Notes under the pieces: generated by a model
The model's input: the letters and a program-made list of their open reading frames with translations, nothing else
Database searches by the model: none
Told to the model about the DNA's origin: nothing
Program-made: the position numbers and the translations under genes
In this document: positions 1 to 6,610 of the stretch, in pieces
Position numbering within the stretch: the stretch's first letter is position 1
How the letters are laid out: the number at the start of each line of letters is the position of its first letter
From: Pseudomonas sp. HN11
GTDB taxonomy: Bacteria > Pseudomonadota > Gammaproteobacteria > Pseudomonadales > Pseudomonadaceae
Assembly: GCF_021390155.1 (NCBI RefSeq)
Contig: NZ_CP089985.1
Location: forward strand, 2,925,001 to 2,989,000
DNA: 64,000 nt
Direction of reading: 5' to 3'

Positions 1-1655
1 AGCGTGGTGGTCGATTTGAACGTGGTATCTCACAACATCCAACAGTTGATGACCGTGTCCACGTGGTAACTCACGCAGACTTGGCAGCCATCTACGGGGC
101 TGTCGATCCGCAAGACTACGTTCCGATAGGACACCTTGCTAGTGCAGAAGCAATTCCGGCTTTAGTGAATATCAATCGCCTGATAACTAGGCATAGTGCA
201 GTGGTGGGCACAACAGGGTCAGGCAAATCAACAACAGTCGCCGGGCTATTAAATGCGCTTTCAGACCCGTCGAGATATCCTGCTGCACGAATTTTAGTCT
301 TGGATATACATGGGGAATACGCGAAAGCGCTTTCAAATAGGTCTACCGTTTTTAGGGTCTCTGCTGATTCAGCACAAAATGAGACAGCGTTGAATATCCC
401 GTTTTGGGCATTGAGTTTTGATGAGCTAGTACCGTTCGCATTTGGGCGGTTAAATGATGCCCAAGCTTCTGCTGTAACAGACGCAATCGTCGAGCTGAAG
501 CGTGAAGCATTGTTGAATTATCCTCGTACTGGAGTAGAACTTGAGGATGTTACAGCCGACACTCCGGTCCCGTTCTGCATTCATAAATTATGGTTTGAAC
601 TTCATCGCCGTGAACACCACACGCTTATTCCAAGGCCGGGCGCGGCGGCAGGCGAGGTCGAGCATGCATACGTTCTAGACAATACTGGGCACCCGCAGGA
701 GTTGGGTGACGCGATGAGCGTGCGTCCGCCGCTCTACAGAACTGTTAAAACTACAGGGGCCGCTGATGAACGTGTCCAACTAGGCTCGGGAACAATTGGG
801 ATACGTGCCCAACTTGCTTCTTTAGCATCCAAGCTGCGTGATCCCAGATTGGCATTTTTGTTTCGGCCCGGTGATTGGGCTCCCGCACTAGATGGTCATG
901 TGGTCAAGGACGTCGATGAATTATTACGCGACTGGATCGGCTCTGATCGACCGGTTTCAATTCTTGACCTATCGGGAATTCCGTCGAACATTCTAAGTGA
1001 TCTGATTGGCGCAATGCTTAGGGTATTATATGACGCAATCTTTTGGGCTCGAAACTTACCGGAAGGTGGGCGAGAACGTCCACTATTGCTCGTGCTGGAA
1101 GAGGCCCATGCGTACCTATCACGCGAAAATGAAGGTTCTGCTTCAGCAGTTGTAAGGCGCATTGCAAAAGAGGGTCGAAAGTATGGCGTCGGTATGATGC
1201 TAGTTAGCCAGCGTCCAGCAGAGATCGATACGACTATTCTCTCTCAATGTGGAACGTTGTTCGCGCTCCGACTGGCGAATGATAGTGATCGTGGACATAT
1301 AGCCAGTGCCGCAGCGGATAACCTGAAAGGCTTGTTCGAGATGTTGCCCGTGCTACGTACGGGGGAAGCAATTGTGGTCGGTGAAGCTGTAAGCCTGCCA
1401 ATCCGAGCATTGATTACGCCGCCACCGATTGGGCAGAGACCCGACAGCGTCGACCCGAAGGTAGTAGTTAGGCAAGTTAATGATCAGGGCAGTCAGCTTT
1501 TTGAAGGGCCTGGAGGTTGGGCCCAAGAAGTGGGTGTATCTGATTACTCTATACTAGTGAAACAGTGGCGAAAACAGTCTTCTCGTTACGAACATGAGCC
1601 AGCAATTGTAGTGGCTCCCCAAGGGAATGAAGGAGTGGAACCTACAGATGATTGA
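1..1655 (+). CDS. HerA-family DNA-translocating ATPase (5' partial)
   Basis: The frame is open from base 3 to the stop at 1653-1655, so the true start lies before the window. The GTG at 63 is internal, because residues encoded by 3-62 already resemble the HAS-barrel N-terminal domain of HerA. Walker A (GTTGSGKST) is at 207-233, Walker B (LLLVLEEAH) at 1083-1109, and an SQRP motif follows near 1206. HerA proteins are hexameric ring ATPases that move DNA. In archaea they work with NurA in end resection. In bacterial islands they commonly form the second gene of anti-phage pairs with SIR2 or DUF4297 nucleases. The partner, if any, would be to the left, outside the window. The stop overlaps the next gene, which suggests translational coupling. 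The family is clear; a defence role is inference. Confidence 0.9.
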   Translation, partial: RGGRFERGISQHPTVDDRVHVVTHADLAAIYGAVDPQDYVPIGHLASAEAIPALVNINRLITRHSAVVGTTGSGKSTTVAGLLNALSDPSRYPAARILVLDIHGEYAKALSNRSTVFRVSADSAQNETALNIPFWALSFDELVPFAFGRLNDAQASAVTDAIVELKREALLNYPRTGVELEDVTADTPVPFCIHKLWFELHRREHHTLIPRPGAAAGEVEHAYVLDNTGHPQELGDAMSVRPPLYRTVKTTGAADERVQLGSGTIGIRAQLASLASKLRDPRLAFLFRPGDWAPALDGHVVKDVDELLRDWIGSDRPVSILDLSGIPSNILSDLIGAMLRVLYDAIFWARNLPEGGRERPLLLVLEEAHAYLSRENEGSASAVVRRIAKEGRKYGVGMMLVSQRPAEIDTTILSQCGTLFALRLANDSDRGHIASAAADNLKGLFEMLPVLRTGEAIVVGEAVSLPIRALITPPPIGQRPDSVDPKVVVRQVNDQGSQLFEGPGGWAQEVGVSDYSILVKQWRKQSSRYEHEPAIVVAPQGNEGVEPTDD

Positions 1656-1863
1656 TTTTTTTGAAAGTCCAGAGTCATCAACGATAGCAAGAGTTGGTTT
1701 TGATGATGAATCACTGATCCTAATTATCGAGTTCAAAACAACGGGGACGTATCATTATTTTGATGTGCCCCAGCATGTTTTTGAAGCGATGCGGGCTGCA
1801 CCATCCAGAGGCCAATTTCTTGCTCAGAATGTGAAGAAACAATTTCGCTATTCACGAGCCTGA
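1648..1863 (+). CDS. KTSC-domain small protein overlapping the HerA gene
   Basis: A 71-residue protein that is essentially a single KTSC domain. It has an opening S-x-S-x-I-A-R-V-G strand, a central YHY (the family's YxY motif) in GTYHYFDVP, and a terminal amphipathic helix. KTSC also occurs at the C-terminus of some lysyl-tRNA synthetases; its function is not well established and nucleic-acid binding is only a guess. I prefer the ATG at 1648, which overlaps the HerA stop by 8 bases and has AAGGAG at 1630-1635, although that spacing is long. An in-frame ATG at 1627 is the alternative. The overlap makes it a probable accessory subunit or modulator of the HerA module. Confidence 0.8.
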   Translation: MIDFFESPESSTIARVGFDDESLILIIEFKTTGTYHYFDVPQHVFEAMRAAPSRGQFLAQNVKKQFRYSRA

Positions 1864-1873
1864 TTAGATCAAT

Positions 1874-1910
1874 CTGTACAAGCCTTTGCTGTGGCAAGGT
1901 GCTTGTACAG
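1874..1910. terminator. Hairpin between convergent genes
   Basis: Perfect 10-bp inverted repeat: ctgtacaagc at 1874-1883 and gcttgtacag at 1901-1910. The loop can itself pair partly (ccttTGC/GCAagg). It lies between the KTSC stop at 1863 and the convergent resolvase stop at 1936. No long T-tract follows, so it may be a bidirectional terminator or simply a stable 3' end. Confidence 0.55.
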
Positions 1911-1935
1911 TGCTTGGTCATAATGTTCATGGATT

Positions 1936-2565
1936 TTAATGCGAGCTCGGTGTAACGCGTTTGATCCGGTATACGGTCGCAATCCCTACGTCCGCGAGTT
2001 TGGCGATGTCATCAGCCGACATTGTTGGATGTTTAGCCATCAATGACTGTACCTTTGCCCACTTCTCTACGTTCTTGCCTTTCCCTGTAGGCGTCCAGTT
2101 CGGGTCTGCAAGGCGTTTGTTTTCCAATCCTTGCTTGATCCGTTCAACACGTTTTTCTTGATCAAGACGCGCCATCGTCGCCATTAGGTCTAACAGCATA
2201 CTGTTGATGACTTCCATTATCTGGCCGGTAATTCCCTTGTCTTCAATTACCATGTGGCTTGTAGGCAGGTCTGCAATGACGAGACGTAGACCTTTTGCTT
2301 TGATCTTGGCTTTCAGTGTTTCCCAATCCGTTTGGGATAGGCGGCTTAAACGGTCAACACTTTCACAGACAATGCATTCACCGGATTGTGCTGCATCCAG
2401 CAATCGCATCAACTGTGGACGATCTAGCGTAGTACCACTGATGTGTTCGGAGTAGATGCCAGCAATGGTGAGGCCCTTCTCGCTTGCGAATGATTCAAGG
2501 CTTGCCTTGGCACGTAGTGCGTCTTGGTCTTTAGTGCTGGCTCTGAGATATAGGTGTGACTTCAA
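1936..2565 (-). CDS. Small serine recombinase (resolvase/invertase family)
   Basis: A 209-residue serine recombinase. The N-terminal catalytic domain (residues 1-140) has the nucleophile serine in LRASTKDQD (Ser10) and the conserved ESVDRLSR and GLRLVI segments. A C-terminal helix-turn-helix of the Hin type (residues 165-205) ends in GIATVYRIKRV. The length is normal for resolvases and invertases, which resolve cointegrates or invert short segments. It is transcribed leftwards towards the KTSC gene. The AT-rich upstream stretch with inverted repeats is a plausible binding (res-like) region and promoter. It is separate from the large serine recombinase near the island edge and could maintain or invert part of the element. 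Confidence 0.9.
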   Translation of the reverse strand: MKSHLYLRASTKDQDALRAKASLESFASEKGLTIAGIYSEHISGTTLDRPQLMRLLDAAQSGECIVCESVDRLSRLSQTDWETLKAKIKAKGLRLVIADLPTSHMVIEDKGITGQIMEVINSMLLDLMATMARLDQEKRVERIKQGLENKRLADPNWTPTGKGKNVEKWAKVQSLMAKHPTMSADDIAKLADVGIATVYRIKRVTPSSH

Positions 2566-3086
2566 TTTTGATTATCCTTTGGTCGTTGTTTTGATAGATA
2601 AATGATAATTCTATCATATAGCTATCTGCAATAGGTTTTTGGTAGTGTCAAGCGTGAGGTAATCGGACTACCAGATAAGTAGACCTATTTGATAGTCGGC
2701 CTTGGGTTATCGGAGTTCTCGTTGCTGCTGGTATTTTCATAACGGCTGGTATCGAGTCGAAATGGAATAATACGTAGGAAGCTATCTTTCAGTGGTCTTT
2801 CTATCTGCGTTCACCCTGAGCTGCACTGGATGACATACGGTGCCGATTGGGCTGCATATTTCTACTGGAAAGAGTCCGTCTGGCTCTTGGGGTGCCGCAT
2901 CGGTTGACGAGCCCTTGGGAATAAGGCCGATGAATATTCTGCAAAACCGATTCACAGGCCCTGTGCGAGCCATCAATTTGCAATCACTTCATCCAGTTGA
3001 TAGGTTTATGAAGGTATTTCGCTCTGGTCTGCCGCTTAGCCTGGTCGAAGTAAATGGAGTTGATAATCGACGTTACGAGGTAGCAA
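2566..3086. other. Intergenic region with inverted repeats upstream of the resolvase; otherwise no convincing gene
   Basis: Bases 2592-2630 are AT-rich with nested inverted repeats: atgata-attc-tatcat inside an outer gatag/ctatc pair. This suits binding sites of the neighbouring resolvase. An open frame at 2840-3112 (+, GTG start) could encode 90 residues and ends in a segment (RRYEVANGFH) faintly like the end of a ParB-type domain. It has no good ribosome binding site and overlaps the start of the next gene, so I treat it as a possible remnant only. Confidence 0.4.
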
Positions 3087-3938
3087 ATGGATTTCACAGT
3101 CATCGACGTTGAGACCGCAAACCCCAATCTTGCCAGCATCTGTCAGGTGGGAATTGCCGTATTTCGAGCAGGTCAATTGCACGAAACATGGAGTTCGTTT
3201 GTTAATCCGAACGATTACTTTCACCCGATGAACGTTTCTGTGCATGGAATTGACGAATCGATGGTCTCGTCAGCTCCATCTTGGTCCGACGTTTATGATC
3301 AGATTTTGCCTTTTGTGACGGGGCAAATCGTGGCTAGCCATATGCCGTTTGATCGCACAGCGACACTGCGAGCGTGTCAAAATGCGGACTTGCCCCATTT
3401 TGATTGTTCTTGGCTTGACACCGCGAAGGTTGCCCGCCGAGCATGGTCCGAGTTCTCCCGGTCGGGCTACGGATTGAAGAATCTTGCGTCCTTTTTTGAA
3501 ATTCCTTTCGAGCATCATGATGCCCTAGAAGATGCGCGTGCTGCGGGGGAGATATTGCTTCGTGCAATCGCTCATACCGGGTCCACGGCTTCGGAGTGGT
3601 GCTCGCTCGTCAACATGCCGCTGTCTGCACTGAATGCAGTAGAAGGGCTATCGGTCAATCAAGACGGTGTCTTAGCAGGGAACGTCGTAGTGTTTACTGG
3701 AGCACTGTCCATCCCGCGCCAAGACGCGTCTGCCATGGCCGCAGAAGGTGGTTGCGAGATCGGCCTGGGAGTTACGAAGCAAACCACGCTACTGGTAGTT
3801 GGTGATCAAGACATCACCCGATTGGCCGGGAAAAATAAGAGCTCAAAACACCTCAAAGCCGAACAACTAATTTCAAAGGGGCAAAAAATTCGCATCTTGG
3901 GTGAAAGCGACTTTCAGGCGTTACTGCGGCCATCGTGA
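3087..3938 (+). CDS. DnaQ-like 3'-5' exonuclease with C-terminal BRCT domain
   Basis: A 283-residue protein. The N-terminal half (residues 1-170) is a DEDDh exonuclease domain: FTVIDVET gives the first Asp/Glu pair, ASHMPFDRTAT the second Asp, and EHHDALEDAR the catalytic His and last Asp. The C-terminal 90 residues form a BRCT-like domain (GNVVVFTGALS, then VTKQTTLLVVGDQD and KHLKAEQL), as in bacterial DNA ligase and in epsilon-like exonuclease fusions. It should trim DNA or RNA 3' ends, with BRCT tethering it to DNA ends or a partner. ATG at 3087 begins directly at the exonuclease fold. It stands alone between the resolvase and the XRE gene. DNA repair for the element, or nuclease-based immunity, are both possible. 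Confidence 0.88.
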   Translation: MDFTVIDVETANPNLASICQVGIAVFRAGQLHETWSSFVNPNDYFHPMNVSVHGIDESMVSSAPSWSDVYDQILPFVTGQIVASHMPFDRTATLRACQNADLPHFDCSWLDTAKVARRAWSEFSRSGYGLKNLASFFEIPFEHHDALEDARAAGEILLRAIAHTGSTASEWCSLVNMPLSALNAVEGLSVNQDGVLAGNVVVFTGALSIPRQDASAMAAEGGCEIGLGVTKQTTLLVVGDQDITRLAGKNKSSKHLKAEQLISKGQKIRILGESDFQALLRPS

Positions 3939-3999
3939 TGGGGTAGTGATATTGATCGAGTTAGTAGTGCAAGCAGTCGATTGTGAGCAGCGATATGGA

Positions 4000-4233
4000 C
4001 TAAGGGTGCTCGTCAAGCATGTTTTCCAAATCGGATATCAATACAGAGGGGGAGCACTTCAAGGCGTTTGCTAGCTTAAACAGTATCGCAATCGTAGGGT
4101 AGTGAATCCCCCGTTCTATCAGACTGACGTAGTTACGCTGTATATCAGCATCATGTGCAAGCTGTTCCTGGGTCAGTCCAGCTTCCTTGCGTTTTTGCCG
4201 CAGTACCTTTCCGAAAGCTAAGCCGATATCCAC
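4000..4233 (-). CDS. XRE-family HTH repressor
   Basis: A 77-residue single-domain Cro/CI-type regulator. The HTH runs over residues 10-64: VLRQKRKEAGLTQEQLA for the first helices, NYVSLIERG for the recognition helix, and the usual YPTIAILFKLANAL. It has no extra ligand or protease domain. It is divergent from the envelope cassette starting at 4341, and the gap between them carries palindromic operators, so it most likely represses both directions. Confidence 0.93.
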   Translation of the reverse strand: MDIGLAFGKVLRQKRKEAGLTQEQLAHDADIQRNYVSLIERGIHYPTIAILFKLANALKCSPSVLISDLENMLDEHP

Positions 4234-4255
4234 GTTTGCAGCCCCATCTCAAAGA

Positions 4256-4333
4256 CGGGTCACTGTCGGTGATGGCTGTTCGTACGTCCTCACAGTATAC
4301 TGTGAATATTGAGTTCAAATTCACAGTAACTGA
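4256..4333. promoter_or_regulatory. Cluster of palindromic operators between XRE repressor and envelope cassette
   Basis: A perfect 16-bp palindrome, TCACAGTATACTGTGA, lies at 4290-4305. A second imperfect copy (TCACAGTAACTGAG) starts at 4321, and a looser tcac...gtga element lies near 4260-4272. The spacing is suited to dimer binding, and the sites sit upstream of both divergent genes. Assignment to the adjacent XRE protein is inferred from position. Confidence 0.7.
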
Positions 4334-4340
4334 GGTCGGT

Positions 4341-4565
4341 ATGAAGCTATACGCATCTATTTTCATCGCAGCAATCAGCATGCCCTTGGCAAGCCTGATC
4401 GGTATCTGTTCGCTGGAGTTTGGATACGTCTCCAGCATCCGGCAGGCCCTTGGCGTGGGGGTAGTCGTTGCGGCTGTGACGCTTATCCTTTCGGTCATCC
4501 TGTTCATTTGCGGTATCCCATCGACACTGCGGCGCCTACGTGTTCAGCGAAGCGCCAGCAACTGA
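4341..4565 (+). CDS. Small two-helix membrane protein
   Basis: A 74-residue hydrophobic protein with two predicted membrane helices (about residues 4-27 and 36-60) and a basic tail (TLRRLRVQR). ATG at 4341 is preceded by GAGG at 4331-4334. A longer frame upstream would cross the operator region and read back into the XRE gene, so I reject it. It is the first gene of a three-gene rightward cassette (4341, 4583, 4865) under the divergent XRE operators. No family was recognised. A tiny double-pass protein could be a membrane toxin, exclusion protein or channel partner, but nothing in the sequence decides this. Confidence 0.65.
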   Translation: MKLYASIFIAAISMPLASLIGICSLEFGYVSSIRQALGVGVVVAAVTLILSVILFICGIPSTLRRLRVQRSASN

Positions 4566-4582
4566 TTCAGAAAGGGGCCGTA

Positions 4583-4846
4583 ATGCGAAAAATATCAGCC
4601 AGTCATGAATCTACTGTGGTCAAAGTAAGATCGAAAAGCCTGTTGGCGGCAATCGCGCTGAATACATTGCTTCCAGGGGCTGGCTATTTGTACATGGAAC
4701 GTTGGGTCGCGGGTATTCTCGGTGGCGCGCTAGTTGTCGCAATCTTCATACGTAGCCCATGGGAGCACTTACTGCTGGTTTGGATGTTTGCTAATTTTAT
4801 CATGATGATTGATATGTGCTTGTTGAAAGCACGAAACAACTTCTAG
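4583..4846 (+). CDS. Small membrane protein, TM2-like
   Basis: An 87-residue protein with a charged N-terminus and two or three hydrophobic stretches. The segment ALNTLLPGAGYLYMERWVAG resembles TM2-family proteins, in which a PGxGxxYxG-type turn links helices. ATG at 4583 has AAAGGGG at 4571-4577 as ribosome binding site. It lies 17 bases after the previous gene and 18 before the next, so the three are surely one operon. Function unknown. Confidence 0.7.
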   Translation: MRKISASHESTVVKVRSKSLLAAIALNTLLPGAGYLYMERWVAGILGGALVVAIFIRSPWEHLLLVWMFANFIMMIDMCLLKARNNF

Positions 4847-4864
4847 CACTAAAAAGGTACTTTT

Positions 4865-5695
4865 ATGAGGTTTGCGTTGTTCATGTTTTTGTCAACTATG
4901 GCGTCTGTAACATATGCCGCCACAACTGATCCTACTGCATGGGGGCAATTCAATACGCGTATGCATGAAATGTTGGACACCACTGGGTGGCATTTTGATC
5001 AGGCGATGGATACGAAGCAAATTGCAAAGGAATATCAATCTAACCAAGCAAGAGCCCAGATTAAATTCAGTAAACCTGGTATATACCGTGGAAGGGTCAG
5101 TAAGGTCATGATGGATGACCAAGGGGCCTTCTTGGTTATTGATCAAGGGAAGAGTGCCGCCGCTACTGTGCATTTGGCTGGTTATCAGGCTTGGCCATGG
5201 AAAACGTCTGGAAGCAAATCAGAAATTTTAGGAATTCAACCTTTCATTGAATTTGCCGCGAATTTTGATGCGGGACAAGAGTTGTTTTTCCAATGTCGGC
5301 GCGTCGAATTTGGTCTGGGAATATACTTGAGAAACTGCTTGGTTTTTCCGCCTGTCGTCGCGGCAACAAAGTTTGCTCCTGAATTAATTAATGAAATAGA
5401 TATTGGCGCAGCTTTTGAGGATATGATCAAGGCAAGAGCCTCTGAAGGCTGGTCTAGGCCACCATCGTTACAGAGCGGGTTAGAGGTTGAATTGCAAATC
5501 GCGCTGAAAATGGACGGTGTGGTTGATTCGGTTGTTGTGACTAAGAGCAGTGGTGACACATTGTTTGACAAGTCTGCCGTAGCCGCATTGAAAAATATTG
5601 GTCGCTTGACAGAGATGCAAGAAATGAAACCATCTGACGTCAATCGTTATAGGTTATTCACTATGAAATTAAAGCCAGCTGATTTGACACTTTGA
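4865..5695 (+). CDS. Exported protein with OB-like middle and TolA/TonB-type C-terminal domain
   Basis: A 276-residue protein with a cleavable signal peptide (cleavage near VTYA-ATT, residues 16-19). Residues 55-155 read like a small beta-rich OB-type domain (GIYRGRVSKVM...FLVIDQG). Residues 190-272 match the TonB/TolA C-terminal fold: GLEVELQIALKMDGVVDSV, then SSGDTLFDKSAVAALKNIG. It lacks the N-terminal anchor and linker of true TonB or TolA, so it would be a free periplasmic protein presenting a TolA/TonB-like domain. Such a domain could interfere with TolA- or TonB-dependent import of phage or bacteriocins; that is inference. It is the last gene of the XRE-controlled cassette. Confidence 0.72.
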   Translation: MRFALFMFLSTMASVTYAATTDPTAWGQFNTRMHEMLDTTGWHFDQAMDTKQIAKEYQSNQARAQIKFSKPGIYRGRVSKVMMDDQGAFLVIDQGKSAAATVHLAGYQAWPWKTSGSKSEILGIQPFIEFAANFDAGQELFFQCRRVEFGLGIYLRNCLVFPPVVAATKFAPELINEIDIGAAFEDMIKARASEGWSRPPSLQSGLEVELQIALKMDGVVDSVVVTKSSGDTLFDKSAVAALKNIGRLTEMQEMKPSDVNRYRLFTMKLKPADLTL

Positions 5696-5782
5696 TTAAC
5701 TGTGCGCCTTGGTCTTGATGCGGCTTCTGGCGGCCTGTGGGCCTCTTTGGGTTGCTTTAGTTTCCTGTCGCTAGCTGTCCAG

Positions 5783-6436
5783 CTAGAGGCCGACAAAAGC
5801 TCCTAGATCGCCTTCCAGGGGGTTTTCTGTAAGCGTGTGTTGTTTGGCAAGGCGTAAGTTTGGTTTGCCATTCTTGCGCCATTGTTTCAGTAATGACGTG
5901 ACCTTTCTACTTCCACTCCACAGTTGGTGCCTATTTGGTTTCGATTTGATCTTGGCTAGATATGTCATCCACTTGAAAAAGCTGTCTAAGTCTTCCAGAC
6001 TTTGTAAGTGGTGGCCGTATGCGTCATGATCCGGACCGATTATGGAATAGTCCGCTAGTTTTCCTTCGTGTTTGAGTTTGGCATGTATATGTTGAAGGCT
6101 TGCTTTTTTATCTTTTTTGTCATTGAGAATGACAGCGTGATGATGATGTACCCCAGTTTCATCATTTTCAGTAACGGTAACCCTCAATGGTAAATAGTTG
6201 GATTTTTTCCTGTAGTAGTTGTTGATGTTGGCGCTGTATTCGGCTGGGGACATTTTGTCTGTGAATCGTGTTCTGACGTGATAGCCTCTGGGGTGTCGTA
6301 GCGTTTCTGTCGCACCATATACCAGTACGTAAAGTGCTTGAATTATGTTTTCAAATGATGGGTATCCAGCATTGCATTTGATTGGTACTCCCATGTAATT
6401 GTCTTGGATGTACCGTTGCTTCGGTGAAGTGGTCAT
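5783..6436 (-). CDS. YagK/YfjJ-family (inovirus Gp2-like) protein
   Basis: A 217-residue protein with features of the YagK/YfjJ C-terminal family: an N-terminal segment FENIIQALYVLVYGATETL, then LPLRVTVTENDETGVHHHHA with a His-rich strand, and a C-terminal YLAKIKSK plus basic tail. Relatives sit in filamentous phages (Gp2) and in phage satellites or cryptic prophages, and are linked to replication initiation. It is transcribed leftwards, separately from the envelope cassette, and is AT-rich compared with the chromosome. It marks this part of the island as phage or satellite derived. Confidence 0.7.
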   Translation of the reverse strand: MTTSPKQRYIQDNYMGVPIKCNAGYPSFENIIQALYVLVYGATETLRHPRGYHVRTRFTDKMSPAEYSANINNYYRKKSNYLPLRVTVTENDETGVHHHHAVILNDKKDKKASLQHIHAKLKHEGKLADYSIIGPDHDAYGHHLQSLEDLDSFFKWMTYLAKIKSKPNRHQLWSGSRKVTSLLKQWRKNGKPNLRLAKQHTLTENPLEGDLGAFVGL

Positions 6437-6610
6437 GTTTTCTAGCTTAGGCGTATGGCGTAGCTGATTCCTTTGATGGTTGTTGGTTTGACAATAGAGA
6501 ATTAAATATCCTGTGTTTCGATATCGCGCTGGGCCAAGCCCGCCGCTGGTTTTAGGCGAAATGTGTGTTTGTAAGTCATCAATTTTCTGATCGGGTGGTG
6601 CTCTGTGCGG

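Noticed and set aside
4155..4340. Upstream extension of the small membrane protein at 4341
   Set aside because: It would read through the XRE gene start and its operators; the ATG at 4341 has a ribosome binding site.
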